Counted from the stretch's first letter, positions 9,340 through 18,444 are shown. The stretch: DNA of 64,000 nt from Pseudomonas sp. ZH-FAD (GCF_002803095.1 NZ_PGLR01000013.1:1-64000); one strand, 5' to 3'. Numbers and translations: made by a program. The notes: a model not told the origin generated them from the letters alone.

Positions 9340-10179
9340 ATGAACCAGATGACCTGGGTCCGTGGTGTCAATGCAACGCTGGGTAGAGTGGCGCCGCAAC
9401 TGATCGCCAGTCGTTTACGCGAACGTTTCATGACGCCGCGCACTACGTCGCCGCGGGATTGGGAACTGCCGCTGCTGGCAAGTTCAGAGCGCATTACCCT
9501 GCGTTTCGGTCTCTCTGCGCTGCGTTGGGGCAGCGGCCCTACAGTGCTGCTGATGCATGGCTGGGAGGGGCGCCCGACCCAGTTCGCGCTGTTGATTCGC
9601 GCTCTGGTCGATGCGGGTTATGGTGTTGTCGCACTGGATGCGCCCGCCCATGGTCGATCGCCGGGGCGTGAGGCCAATGTGGTGCTGTTCGCACGTGCGT
9701 TGCTCGAGGCGGCCAGTGAGCTGCCGCCGCTACGCGCCGTGATCGGCCACTCGATGGGCGGCGCCAGCGCGCTGCTTGCAACGCAAATGGGCTTGCGCAG
9801 CGAGACCCTGGTGACCATCGCTGCGCCGAGTCGGATTCTCGGCCTGTTGCGTGGCTTTGCCCGGTTCATGGGGTTGCCTGCTGAAGCGCGTGCGCATTTC
9901 GTGCGGCAGGTGGAAAAGACTGCCGGTATCCCGGCTGCGCATCTCGATGTGCAGCGTTATCAGCTGGAACTGCCGGGCCTGATCGTGCATGCCGAGGACG
10001 ATCCGGTGGTACCGGTGGGCGAAGCCGATCTGATCCACAAGGCCTGGTTCGACAGTCAGCTGCTGCGTCTGCCAGCGGGTGGGCATCAGCGTTTGCTGAG
10101 CGATCCGTTGCTTCTGCAGGCCGTACTCGAGCTGCTGGAGCAAATGCCTCAGGCGTCGTTGAAGGCGTTGGCTTCGTAA
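9340..10179 (+). CDS. alpha/beta hydrolase
   Basis: A 279-residue serine hydrolase of the alpha/beta fold. HGWEGR (about 73-78) supplies the oxyanion region, GHSMGG places the nucleophile at Ser138, AEDDPVVP (about 217-224) contains the likely acid and GGHQRLL near the C-terminus the catalytic His. There is no signal peptide, so it is cytoplasmic. The frame is open from a GTG at 9313, but AAGGAG at 9328-9333 stands six bases before the ATG at 9340, which is preferred. It follows a TetR gene and is probably controlled by it. The last 31 bases overlap the end of the convergent diguanylate cyclase gene. The substrate is unknown. Confidence 0.85.
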   Translation: MNQMTWVRGVNATLGRVAPQLIASRLRERFMTPRTTSPRDWELPLLASSERITLRFGLSALRWGSGPTVLLMHGWEGRPTQFALLIRALVDAGYGVVALDAPAHGRSPGREANVVLFARALLEAASELPPLRAVIGHSMGGASALLATQMGLRSETLVTIAAPSRILGLLRGFARFMGLPAEARAHFVRQVEKTAGIPAAHLDVQRYQLELPGLIVHAEDDPVVPVGEADLIHKAWFDSQLLRLPAGGHQRLLSDPLLLQAVLELLEQMPQASLKALAS

Positions 10180-12011
10180 CTGACCACGCGGTTGCGACCG
10201 CTTGCCTTGGCGCGATACAGGGCACGGTCTGCCAGTTCCAGCCATTGCTCACCGCAGCCGGGGTCACTCGGTACGCCGGCGTGCAGGCCGATGCTCAGGC
10301 TCAGCGCTATCGACTGCTGTTGGTAGAGGCAGGGGTGCTGCGCGAGGTCTTCGCGCAATTGCTCGGCCAGGTCGAGTGCGCCGGTCAGATCCGTGTTGTC
10401 GAGTAGGACGGCGAACTCTTCGCCGCCGAAGCGTGCCAGCAGATCGCTGCTGCGCAGCCGTTGTTGAATGCGCTGGGCTGCATGACGCAGGCAGGCATCG
10501 CCCGCCAGGTGACCGTAGCGATCATTGACCTGCTTGAAGTGATCCAGATCCAGCATCAATACCGACAGCGATTGTCGGCTGCGCTCGGCGCGGACACAGG
10601 CGCGCGCCAGTTCTTCGCTGAGTGTCTGGCGATTGAATAGGCCGGTGAGTCCGTCACGGCGATTCAATTCCGCCAGGCGCATGTTGGCGTTGGACAGTTG
10701 CTGCAGGGTGTCCTGCAGGGTCGCGGTACGCTCCTGTACGCGCTGTTCCAGGCTTTCGCTGATCTGCGTCTGCAGTTCCAGGTGCTTGGTCTGCTCGGTG
10801 CGCAGGCGGCGCTCCTGATCGATCAGTTTGGCCTGGGCCAGGCGTTCGGCTTCCTGCACGTGGCGGATACGTGAGGCCAGGGCGATGGAGAACACCGTCA
10901 TCTCGATCAGGCCGCCGATCTGCTGGGCATGCAGGGTCAGCAGTGAGTAGGGCAACAGACCAGTACCGGTGAGGATGCTGGCAAGGCTGGCAGCAATCAG
11001 CACGAACCAGCCCAGGGCGAACAGGCGTGCGGCTGCGTAACCGCCCCGCCAGCGCAGCAGGGTGATGACGAAGGCGGCTATGGCACAGGCGACCACCAGC
11101 ACGAAGCTGCCGATCAGGGCCGGTGCGTAGGGGCCAAACAACGCCATCCCCAGCACCAGCCAGGCGCAGACCTTGAGTGTGTTGGCGACCCAGCGGTAAG
11201 GCTTCGCGGCCTTGTCCAGTTCCAGCACACCGTAGGTGAAGTGAATGCCGAACAATGTCGCCAGCGCCGAGCTTAGCGGGAAGCTCAGTTGATGCCAGGT
11301 CAGGGCGTTTGGCCATAGCCATTGCAGGGCGAAGCCGAGCTGGATGAACTGATAGAGGCCGAAGCTGGCGACGAACAGGCTGTACCAGAGATAGTTGCGG
11401 TCGCGCGTGATGCAGAAAATGCTCAGGTTGTAGATCAGCATCGCGATCAGGGCGCCGAAGAACAGGCCCTGTAGCAACAGGCTGCGCTGTTCCTGGTGGT
11501 CGAAGGCATCGCGTGTCATCAGGCTGGCGCTGAGGTTCGCCGAGCCATCGGTTTGCATACGCAGCCAGATGCGCTGCTGCTCGCCGGACTCCAGGTCGAG
11601 GGGGAGTACCAGTTGCCGGTGTTCGACCCAGCGCCAGTCAAAGGGGCGCTGGTCACCGGCGCGGTAGATGCGCTTGCCGTCCAGGCCGTAGGCGTCGAGT
11701 TGATCCAGCAAGGGATTGCCGATCAGTAGAACCCAGCCAAGCGAGCGATTATGCGGATTGTGTACATCCAGGCGCAGCCAATAGGTGCTGCCGCTGTAGC
11801 CGAAGCTGGCATCGCGCCGGGCGACGGCCCGCCAGGCAGAGTCGGGTAGTGCGCGGACATCGACGAAATCGGCCTGGCCCTCCGGGTCCTCCCAGACATG
11901 CATATAGGGACCGGGCAGTGTCTGCGCCTGACCAATCGGCAGTGGCAGGCTTTCTGCCCAGCTCAACGCTGGCAGCAGCAGAAGCATCAATAGGCGCAGG
12001 ATGGCAGTCAA
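10149..12011 (-). CDS. membrane diguanylate cyclase with 7TMR-DISM sensor
   Basis: Makes the second messenger cyclic di-GMP from two GTP. The 620-residue protein has a signal peptide ending in LSWA, a periplasmic beta-sandwich of the 7TMR-DISMED2 type (about 25-170), seven membrane helices (about 185-385), a short coiled coil (about 390-440) and a C-terminal GGDEF domain. The active-site signature is GGEEF at residues 529-533, a functional variant. The start appears to be TTG at 12011: the ATG eight codons later would remove the arginine from the signal peptide. The periplasmic module of this class often binds carbohydrates or other small ligands, but none can be named. The 3' end overlaps the hydrolase gene. 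Confidence 0.88.
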   Translation of the reverse strand: MTAILRLLMLLLLPALSWAESLPLPIGQAQTLPGPYMHVWEDPEGQADFVDVRALPDSAWRAVARRDASFGYSGSTYWLRLDVHNPHNRSLGWVLLIGNPLLDQLDAYGLDGKRIYRAGDQRPFDWRWVEHRQLVLPLDLESGEQQRIWLRMQTDGSANLSASLMTRDAFDHQEQRSLLLQGLFFGALIAMLIYNLSIFCITRDRNYLWYSLFVASFGLYQFIQLGFALQWLWPNALTWHQLSFPLSSALATLFGIHFTYGVLELDKAAKPYRWVANTLKVCAWLVLGMALFGPYAPALIGSFVLVVACAIAAFVITLLRWRGGYAAARLFALGWFVLIAASLASILTGTGLLPYSLLTLHAQQIGGLIEMTVFSIALASRIRHVQEAERLAQAKLIDQERRLRTEQTKHLELQTQISESLEQRVQERTATLQDTLQQLSNANMRLAELNRRDGLTGLFNRQTLSEELARACVRAERSRQSLSVLMLDLDHFKQVNDRYGHLAGDACLRHAAQRIQQRLRSSDLLARFGGEEFAVLLDNTDLTGALDLAEQLREDLAQHPCLYQQQSIALSLSIGLHAGVPSDPGCGEQWLELADRALYRAKASGRNRVVSYEANAFNDA

Positions 12012-12214
12012 TTGCTCGTTCTCTGGCTCTCGGGCGAGTGCGCCGCATTATGGCGCGCGGCGATGGCGCGATGAAAGCTCGGCACTGCATGGAAAGGCTG
12101 CGCGGCGTATCATGCGGCACCTGGCCGAACGGTCGTCGAGGATGCTGGCGGCCATGTTCTTGAATCGGATCGATCAGCTTGCCGCGCGCTGGCTGCACAC
12201 CTGGAGGTACAGTC

Positions 12215-12664
12215 ATGAACTGGGAGCTACCAAGCCCCTTCGTCATCGATATCGAAGTGAGCGCAGAGGACATCGACGGCCTTGGCCATGCCAACAACGC
12301 GGTGTACGTCAGTTGGCTGGAGCGCTGCGCTTGGCGGCATTCGCAGTTCCTGGGGCTGGACCTGGTCGAGTATCGCCGTCTAGATCGGGCCATGGCGGTG
12401 GTGCGTCACGAGATCGACTATCTAGCCAGCGCCTACGAAGGGCAGCATCTGCAGATGGCGACCTGGATCGTCGAGTCCGACCAGCGTCTGAAGATGGATC
12501 GGCGCTTCCAGCTGGTGCGCCCGGAAGATGGCGCCACCTTGTTGCGCGCCAAGACCACCTTTGTCTGCATCGAACTGTCCAGCGGGCGCCCGAAGCGCAT
12601 GCCGGCGGAATTCGTCGAAGGGTATGGCAAGGCGCTGATGCAGCCCTATCCGCTGGAGCTGTAA
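12215..12664 (+). CDS. acyl-CoA thioesterase (4HBT hotdog family)
   Basis: A 149-residue hotdog-fold thioesterase of the YbgC/FadM type, hydrolysing acyl-CoA esters. The family signature DGLGHANNAVYVSWLE spans residues 21-36, with Asp21 and His25 as the likely catalytic or substrate-positioning residues. The frame is open from 12179, but GGAGG at 12203-12207 and alignment to the family choose the ATG at 12215. It is divergent from the diguanylate cyclase across about 200 bases and convergent with a small secreted protein. The true substrate chain length is unknown. Confidence 0.88.
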   Translation: MNWELPSPFVIDIEVSAEDIDGLGHANNAVYVSWLERCAWRHSQFLGLDLVEYRRLDRAMAVVRHEIDYLASAYEGQHLQMATWIVESDQRLKMDRRFQLVRPEDGATLLRAKTTFVCIELSSGRPKRMPAEFVEGYGKALMQPYPLEL

Positions 12665-12670
12665 GGCCGC

Positions 12671-13066
12671 TCAGTCGATCACCGGCGCGAGAAATACCTG
12701 CTCCGGCTCGACCACGACGGCGAACTGGCGGGTTTCACCGGGGCGCAGGATGACGGACTGCGCCACATCCGGCCCACGGCCAGCGCAATAGCCATCTGGC
12801 GACATGGCCACGGCGACGCTCAGTTCGCCGTTGGGCAGGTCAAGACTGGTTTGCTCGCCGGGGCCGAGTTTTGCCACTACCTGCTGGTTGACGTAGAGCT
12901 CCACATCGCAGGCATTCGGCGCGTTGTTGTCGCGACTGAAAATGAGTCGGGCCGGTGCATCGGCCACTGGGGCGGTGGGGGCCGGCTCGGTCGCAGTGGG
13001 CGGGTTCTCGCTGGCTTGGGCAGCCATGCAGAACAGGCCGAGCACGACGGGTGCGATCAGGCGCAT
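12671..13066 (-). CDS. small secreted protein of unknown function
   Basis: I do not recognise this 131-residue protein. It has a clear signal peptide (MRLIAPVVLGLFCMAAQAS), a Pro/Thr/Ala-rich linker (about 20-40), and a compact domain with two cysteines (NACDVELYVN and GYCAGRG) that could form a disulfide in the periplasm. No lipobox is present: the cysteine at position 13 is not followed by a lipoprotein cleavage context. It converges with the thioesterase gene with only six bases between stop codons. Its promoter region borders a repeat element. Confidence 0.7.
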   Translation of the reverse strand: MRLIAPVVLGLFCMAAQASENPPTATEPAPTAPVADAPARLIFSRDNNAPNACDVELYVNQQVVAKLGPGEQTSLDLPNGELSVAVAMSPDGYCAGRGPDVAQSVILRPGETRQFAVVVEPEQVFLAPVID

Positions 13067-13129
13067 GGTAAAGCCTCCGTTTGGCGTCAGCGGCAGTGTC
13101 GCCCATCTTGCGCGGCGCGTGCGACCCCT

Positions 13130-13383
13130 TAACAGGCCATTGAAAAACTACCTGCATTGCCATTGCTGCGTTAAAAACAGCCTCGCGTGCGAGCCCAGGC
13201 TAGGCGCCCCCGCCCAAAATGCTCATTTACAACACGTAAAGTCGGGCGCGACCCCGGTCGTTTTTCGCCTGTTTTTGCGGGGCCGCCACCGGTATTGCAC
13301 TGGCTGCCTCGGCTCGGGCTTCCTGCTTCGCTCTACCTCCTGCATCCATGCAGTCGTCGCCTACGTTTCTCAACGGCCTGTTA
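13130..13383. mobile_element. 254-bp element with 19-bp terminal inverted repeats (MITE-like)
   Basis: The left end TAACAGGCCATTGAAAAAC (13130-13148) and the complement of the right end (13365-13383) match at 17 of 19 positions. There is no coding content beyond fragments. Both ends carry a TA, compatible with a TA target duplication of the IS630/Tc1 type, though this cannot be proven here. The element fills most of the 347-base gap between the small secreted protein and dusC, and its right end is 30 bases before the dusC start. Part of it (13321-13357) recurs at 2351-2387, and its centre resembles the element at 41846. Confidence 0.6.
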
Positions 13384-13413
13384 GACTGTGCGCCCCATTT
13401 TCCGGACAACCTC

Positions 13414-14361
13414 ATGCAAATCGCCCTGGCGCCCATGGAGGGGCTGGTCGACGAGATTCTGCGCGACGTACTGACCCGCATCGGTGGTATCGACTGGTGT
13501 GTCACCGAGTTCATTCGTGTCAGCGAGCGGCTGTTGCCCGCGGCCACCTATCACAAGCTGGCTCCCGAGTTGTTCAACGGCTCACGCACCCGGGCCGGTA
13601 CGCCGATGCGCGTACAGTTTCTCGGCTCCGATCCGCTGTGCCTGGCGGATAACGCTGCCTTCGCCTGCACGCTCGGCGCCCCGGTGATCGATCTCAATTT
13701 CGGTTGCCCGGCCAAGACGGTGAACAAGTCGCGCGGCGGCGCGGTGCTGCTCAAGGAGCCGGAGCTGCTGCACGCCATTGTCCGTGAAGTGCGGCGCACG
13801 GTGCCGGCCGAGATTCCGGTGACGGCGAAGATGCGCCTGGGCTTCGAGGGCAAGGAGGGGGCGTTGGATTGTGCGCGTGCACTGGCCGAGGGCGGGGCGA
13901 GCCAGATCGTCGTGCATGCGCGGACCAAGGTCGAGGGTTACAAGCCGCCGGCGCACTGGGAGTGGGTGGCGCGGGTGCAGGAGGTGGTCGGCGTACCGGT
14001 GTTCGCCAACGGCGAGGTGTGGACACTGGACGATTGGCGTCGCTGCCGTGAGATCAGCGGCGTGGATGACATCATGTTGGGCCGTGGCCTGGTGTCCCGT
14101 CCGGGGTTGGCGCGGCAGATCGCGGCGGTCAGAGCAGGCGAAGAGCCCGAGGACATGAGCTGGGTCGAGCTGCAGCCGTTGTTGCTCGATTTCTGGCAGC
14201 AGGCGCGGCGCAAGCTGGCGCCGCGCTACGCGCCAGGGCGCCTGAAGCAGTGGCTGGCGATGCTCACGCGTACCTACCCGGAGGCGGTGGTGCTGTTCGC
14301 CGACGTGCGCCGCGAGCAGGATTGCGAGCGTATCGATCGCCTGCTTGCGCCATCTCCGTAG
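13414..14361 (+). CDS. dusC: tRNA-dihydrouridine(16) synthase DusC
   Basis: FMN-dependent enzyme reducing uridine 16 of tRNA to dihydrouridine. The 315-residue protein starts at [13 protein letters not shown], the FMN-barrel start of the Dus family, and the catalytic cysteine is Cys98 in [31 protein letters not shown] is the substrate-binding segment and the variant is of DusC type. The frame is open from 13348, but those codons lie in the repeat element, so the ATG at 13414 is chosen. The stop codon TAG at 14359-14361 is formed by the first bases of a REP sequence (GTAGGAG). It stands alone on the strand. Confidence 0.93.
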   Translation: MQIALAPMEGLVDEILRDVLTRIGGIDWCVTEFIRVSERLLPAATYHKLAPELFNGSRTRAGTPMRVQFLGSDPLCLADNAAFACTLGAPVIDLNFGCPAKTVNKSRGGAVLLKEPELLHAIVREVRRTVPAEIPVTAKMRLGFEGKEGALDCARALAEGGASQIVVHARTKVEGYKPPAHWEWVARVQEVVGVPVFANGEVWTLDDWRRCREISGVDDIMLGRGLVSRPGLARQIAAVRAGEEPEDMSWVELQPLLLDFWQQARRKLAPRYAPGRLKQWLAMLTRTYPEAVVLFADVRREQDCERIDRLLAPSP

Positions 14362-14429
14362 GAGCCCCGTCTCGGGGCGAAGCGCTTGCTTTGAAGGTAT
14401 GTCGCTTCGCCGCGGGGCGCGGCTCCTAC
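14358..14429. repeat. REP pair supplying the dusC stop codon
   Basis: GTAGGAGCCCCGTCTCGGGG faces CGCGGGGCGCGGCTCCTAC across a short loop. This is the family of 2448-2526. It overlaps the end of dusC by four bases and provides its TAG. Confidence 0.85.
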
Positions 14430-14506
14430 ATGAGTGGTGCCGTCTACCTGGGGGCGTTGCGCAATGGACGTGCAATGCCGTGTTGTGTAAACGCGTTTTT
14501 CAGATG

Positions 14507-14534
14507 CTTGAAAATTCTCCACCTGACCTCAGAT
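14507..14534 (+). promoter_or_regulatory. candidate sigma-32 (RpoH) heat-shock promoter
   Basis: CTTGAAA at 14507-14513 is a perfect RpoH -35 element. Thirteen bases later CCTCAGAT (14527-14534) resembles the CCCCATNT -10 element. Its position before a small heat-shock gene fits. Confidence 0.75.
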
Positions 14535-14539
14535 AAGTG

Positions 14540-14606
14540 ACTGCGGGATGCCGAAGTCGGGTTCCGCGATATGAACCTTGCTGAAGTTTTCAGGAGAATA
14601 CTCATG
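14540..14606 (+). promoter_or_regulatory. ROSE-like RNA thermometer in the ibpA leader
   Basis: The leader can form a first hairpin (GCGGGA/TTCCGC, about 14543-14572) and a second in which CTTGCTGAAG (about 14577) pairs across a U-rich loop with the ribosome site CAGGAG (14591-14596). This is the conserved 3' hairpin of ROSE thermometers, which melts on heating and frees the ribosome site. ROSE-type control of ibpA is established for other Pseudomonas. Confidence 0.7.
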
Positions 14607-15053
14607 AGCAACGTACTGTCCCTGGCCCCACTGTTTCGCCAGTCTGTCGGTTTCGACCGTTTCAATGATCTTTTCGAATCTGCCCTGCGTAGCAATGACG
14701 CTGGCAGTTCCTACCCGCCTTACAACGTCGAGAAGCACGGCGAGGACCACTACCGCATCGTGGTCGCGGCTGCCGGTTTCGAGGAAGACGACCTGGAGTT
14801 GCAGGTCGAGCGTGACGTGCTGACCGTGGTCGGCAACAAGCGTGATCGCAGCGCCGAAAGCATCAGCTACCTGCATCAGGGTATCGCCCAGCGCGCGTTC
14901 AAGCTGTCCTTCCGCCTGGCTGACCATATCGAGGTCAAGGGTGCCAATCTGGTCAATGGTCTGCTGCATGTCGAGCTGGAGCGCATTGTGCCGGAAGAGG
15001 CCAAGGCCAAGCGCATTCCTATCGGTAGCCAGCGTCCTGCGCTGGAAAACTGA
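14604..15053 (+). CDS. ibpA: small heat-shock protein, Hsp20 family
   Basis: ATP-independent chaperone that holds unfolded proteins on aggregates in the cytoplasm. The 149-residue protein has the short N-terminal arm (LAPLFRQSVGFDRFNDLFE), the alpha-crystallin domain (about 35-125, starting PPYNVEKHGEDHYRIVVAAAGF), the conserved FKLSFRLADHIEVKGANLVNGLL strand pair and the IXI-type tail KRIPIG that mediates oligomer contacts. AGGAG at 14592-14596 and the family start support the ATG at 14604 over the in-frame ATG at 14571. Control by sigma-32 and a RNA thermometer is suggested by the upstream sequence. Confidence 0.94.
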   Translation: MSNVLSLAPLFRQSVGFDRFNDLFESALRSNDAGSSYPPYNVEKHGEDHYRIVVAAAGFEEDDLELQVERDVLTVVGNKRDRSAESISYLHQGIAQRAFKLSFRLADHIEVKGANLVNGLLHVELERIVPEEAKAKRIPIGSQRPALEN

Positions 15054-15068
15054 GCCGCTGATGCATGA

Positions 15069-15100
15069 AAGAAGGCGCCCCACGGGGCGCCTTCTTCGTT
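15069..15100 (+). terminator. terminator after ibpA
   Basis: GAAGGCGCCCC and GGGGCGCCTTC (15071-15094) form a perfect 11-bp stem with a two-base centre, followed by a T-rich stretch, 17 bases after the ibpA stop codon. Confidence 0.9.
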
Positions 15101-15156
15101 TCAAGCGACAGTCTGCCTCGGCAAGGTGCGCCGTGCGCACCGAGGGTGCTGACAGG

Positions 15157-18100
15157 TTACGCTCGCTGCCTTTCCAGTAGTTGACGAAAGGCCTCCTGCG
15201 GCAGCGGTTTGCTGAACAGATAACCCTGGTAGAGATGGCAGTCCTGTGACTGCAGGAAGTCCAGTTGGTCCTGCTGCTCGACCCCCTCGGCGATCAGCGC
15301 CAGGCCCAGGCTGCGCGCCATGGCGACGATGGCGCGGATGATCTCGGCATCGTTGGGATCGTGGGTGGCGTCACGCACGAAGGACTGATCGATCTTCAGC
15401 ATGTCCACCGGCAGGCGCTTGAGATAGGTCAGCGAGCTGTAACCCGTGCCGAAGTCGTCCATGGCGAAGCTGACACCGTGCTTTTTCAGGCGCAGCATCT
15501 TGCCGACGGTGTCATCGATATTCTGAATGACGATGCCTTCGGTGATCTCCAGCTTGAGCATGGCGTTGGGCAGTTGGCTGTCGCGCAGGCTACTGGCGAC
15601 TCGTTCAACGAAGTCGTGCTGGCGGAACTGCCGCGGGCTGATGTTGACGCACAGGCTGAAACGCTCGCTGTCGACCAGGCTGTCAGCCAGCAGTTGAGCG
15701 CAGAAATGGCAGGCCTCGGCCAACACCCAGCCACCGACCTCGACGATCAGCCCGCTCTCTTCCAGCACCTGAATGAACTGTGCGGGCGACTGTGGACCCA
15801 GCTGTGGATGCTGCCAGCGCAGCAGCGCCTCGGCACCGACCACCTTGCCATCACGGGCATCGACCTGGGGCTGGAAGTGCAGTTCGAACTCGCCACGTGC
15901 CAGGGCCAGGCGCAGATCGTTCTCCAGGCGCAGGCGTGCGCTGGCGGCGTCCTGCATGGTGGTGCGAAACAGCTGGATGGCGTTACGCCCGGAGTCCTTG
16001 GCGCGGTAGAGGGCGATATCGGCGCGTTTGAGCAGATCCGCCGGGGTGTTGCCGTGATCGGGAATCAGGGCGACGCCGATGCTCGGCGTCACCTGCAGGC
16101 GGTGACCGTCCAGCAGCATCGGTTCGGCCAGTAGCTGACGCAGCTTGTCGGCGACCTGGCGGACGTGGCGGGTGACCTCCGAACGTTTGCCCTCCAGACC
16201 GGAGAGCAGCACCACGAATTCGTCGCCGCCGAGGCGGGCCACGGTGTCCTCCAGACGCACGCTGGCTTCCAGGCGCGCAGTGACCAGGCGCAGCACGGAG
16301 TCGCCGACAGGATGGCCGAGTGAGTCGTTGATGTGCTTGAAGTGGTCCAGGTCGAGGAACAGCAGGGCGCCGCGCAGATCATGGCGCTTGAGCAGGGCGA
16401 TCTGCTGGGTCAGGCGGTCCATCAGCAGGGCGCGGTTGGGCAGGTTGGTCAGCGCATCGTGGTAGGCCAGGTGCTGTACCTGCGCCTGCGCCTGCTTCAG
16501 TTCGCTGATGTCGCGCGCGGTGAGCAGCAGGCAGGGCACGCCATTGAGCTCTATGGGTTGCACGGAAACGTCGACCAGACGCACCTCGCCGTCACGATGC
16601 CGGCCGTGCATTTCCATGTGCAGCACCTGGCCCTGCTGGGCCAGGTGCTCGATCATGCGCACGCGCTCTTCGGGGTAGGCCCAGATGTCCAGCTCGAAGG
16701 CCGTGCGACCGACTACTTCGTCCGGCAGATAGCCGGTGATGCGGGTGAAGCCTTCGTTGACCTCGATATAGCGCCCGCTGTCACGTTCGGTGATGGTGAT
16801 GGCGTCCGGACTGGAGTGGAAGGCTTTGGCGAATTTCTCTTCCGAGGCTTGCAGGCGTTGCTCGCGCAGCAGCCGCTCGCTGATATCGACCAGCGTGCCG
16901 ACCATGCGCTGCGGTTGGCCGGTATCGTCGAGCTGCAGTTTGGCGGTGCTTTCGAGAAAGCGCAGGCCGCCATTTTCCAGCTGCACACGATAGGTGACCT
17001 GATAGTGGCTGCGTCGTTCTTCGACCAGGCTCTGGTAGCTCTGGCGCAGGCTGTGTCGATCCTCCATCGGTACCTGACGGAAGAAGTCGAGGAAGGCGCC
17101 TTCGAACGGTAACGGCTCCAGGCCTTGCAACTGGGACGCCCGGGCGCTGGCAAACAGCCGACTACTGGGTATGTGCCAGTCCCAGGTGCCCAGATCGGCC
17201 GACTCCAGGGCCAGGCGCAGGCGCTGCCTGCTTTCGTTGAGTGCCTGCTCCTGCACGCGCTGCTCGGTGATGTTGCGCACGGTGAGGACCAGGCAGTTGG
17301 TGCCGTTGAGTTCGATTTCGCCACCGAACAGCAAGTTGCTGGTGACGCTGCCGTCGCGGCTGAACAGCCGTACCTCGAGGTTGTTCAGGCATCCGGTCTG
17401 CGCGGCGTCGAGCATACGCTGGCGGTCGCTGGGGTCAGCCCAGATGCCCAGCTCCAGTGAGGTGCGGCCCACTGCTTCGGCGCTGCTCCAGCCAAATTGC
17501 TGCTCGAAACTCGGGTTGACCTCGATGAAGCGGCCTGTTGCCCGGTCAGTGATGGCCACTGCGTCTGGCGTATGCATGAAGGCCTTGGCGAACTTTTCCT
17601 CACTGGCGCGCAGGGCGTTTTCTGCGCGCTTGCGTTCGCTGGTATCGAGGAAGGTGCAGAGCATCAGGCGCTCGCCCTGTAGCTCGATGTACTGGCTCGA
17701 CAGTACGCCATCGAGAATATCGCCACCACGGGTGCGCAGTTGTACTTCCTGAATCACTGGCTCGCGGCTCAGCGGCGCTTGCTGGCGCAACTGATCGCGC
17801 TGGCTGGCGTGAACCCAGAGATTCAGCTCATGGGTGGGGCGGCCAAGAATGTCGCTGGCGTTCCAGCCGAAGGCGTGGGTGAAGTGCTGGTTGACCTCGA
17901 CGATCTCGCTGTTGTCGTAGCGCACCAGCATCATGATGTCGGGGCTCAGGCGGAACAGGCTGGCGAAGCGTTCCTCGGAGGCGCGCAGGGCTTCGGCACG
18001 CTCCTGCTGGGCAGTGATGTCGCGGATCACGCCGAACATGCGCGGCCGACCATCGGCCTCGCGTTGCAGGCTGCCGGTGATCTCCAGCCAGTGCAGGCTG

Positions 18101-18444
18101 CCGTCCGGCCAGCGAATACGGTGGCGCAGGGCGTCGGCAATCTGTTCGCCCTTGAGGATGGCGTCGAATTTAGCCAGCACCTCGGCACGTTCCTCTTCGG
18201 GAATCAGCTCGATGTAATGCAGTTCTCGTGTGACCGGGCGATTGGGGTCGAGGCCGAACAGGGCCTGGGCGCCGCGCGACCAGTTCACCTGGCCACTGCG
18301 AATGTCCCAATACCAGGTGCCGAGATGGGCGCCGTTCAGCGCGGCCAGCAAACGCGGCGCGTCTTGCCAGGTTTGCTCGAATTCGGCGGGATCCATCGCC
18401 GGTATATGTGGCAGGGGCGGGGTCTGGTCAGTCGATCTGGCCAT
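15157..18444 (-). CDS. five-PAS sensor with GGDEF and EAL domains
   Basis: Cyclic di-GMP signalling protein of 1095 residues, cytoplasmic with no membrane segment. Five PAS/PAC units follow each other (roughly 30-150, 155-275, 280-400, 405-535 and 540-655); three share the start ASEEKFAKAF or ASEERFASLF, a sign of internal duplication. GGDEF lies at residues 739-743 and the EAL motif (AEALLRWQHP) at 872-874, with DDFGTGYSSL and EGVEQ also intact, so both synthesis and breakdown motifs look functional. Which activity dominates cannot be read from the sequence. GGAGGAAGG lies just upstream of the ATG at 18444. It stands alone between a LysR gene and ibpA. Confidence 0.92.
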   Translation of the reverse strand: MARSTDQTPPLPHIPAMDPAEFEQTWQDAPRLLAALNGAHLGTWYWDIRSGQVNWSRGAQALFGLDPNRPVTRELHYIELIPEEERAEVLAKFDAILKGEQIADALRHRIRWPDGSLHWLEITGSLQREADGRPRMFGVIRDITAQQERAEALRASEERFASLFRLSPDIMMLVRYDNSEIVEVNQHFTHAFGWNASDILGRPTHELNLWVHASQRDQLRQQAPLSREPVIQEVQLRTRGGDILDGVLSSQYIELQGERLMLCTFLDTSERKRAENALRASEEKFAKAFMHTPDAVAITDRATGRFIEVNPSFEQQFGWSSAEAVGRTSLELGIWADPSDRQRMLDAAQTGCLNNLEVRLFSRDGSVTSNLLFGGEIELNGTNCLVLTVRNITEQRVQEQALNESRQRLRLALESADLGTWDWHIPSSRLFASARASQLQGLEPLPFEGAFLDFFRQVPMEDRHSLRQSYQSLVEERRSHYQVTYRVQLENGGLRFLESTAKLQLDDTGQPQRMVGTLVDISERLLREQRLQASEEKFAKAFHSSPDAITITERDSGRYIEVNEGFTRITGYLPDEVVGRTAFELDIWAYPEERVRMIEHLAQQGQVLHMEMHGRHRDGEVRLVDVSVQPIELNGVPCLLLTARDISELKQAQAQVQHLAYHDALTNLPNRALLMDRLTQQIALLKRHDLRGALLFLDLDHFKHINDSLGHPVGDSVLRLVTARLEASVRLEDTVARLGGDEFVVLLSGLEGKRSEVTRHVRQVADKLRQLLAEPMLLDGHRLQVTPSIGVALIPDHGNTPADLLKRADIALYRAKDSGRNAIQLFRTTMQDAASARLRLENDLRLALARGEFELHFQPQVDARDGKVVGAEALLRWQHPQLGPQSPAQFIQVLEESGLIVEVGGWVLAEACHFCAQLLADSLVDSERFSLCVNISPRQFRQHDFVERVASSLRDSQLPNAMLKLEITEGIVIQNIDDTVGKMLRLKKHGVSFAMDDFGTGYSSLTYLKRLPVDMLKIDQSFVRDATHDPNDAEIIRAIVAMARSLGLALIAEGVEQQDQLDFLQSQDCHLYQGYLFSKPLPQEAFRQLLERQRA

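Noticed and set aside
12001..12753. A 250-codon plus-strand frame across the thioesterase gene
   Set aside because: It overlaps the well supported thioesterase in another frame and has no recognisable domain; its codon pattern is that of a shadow.
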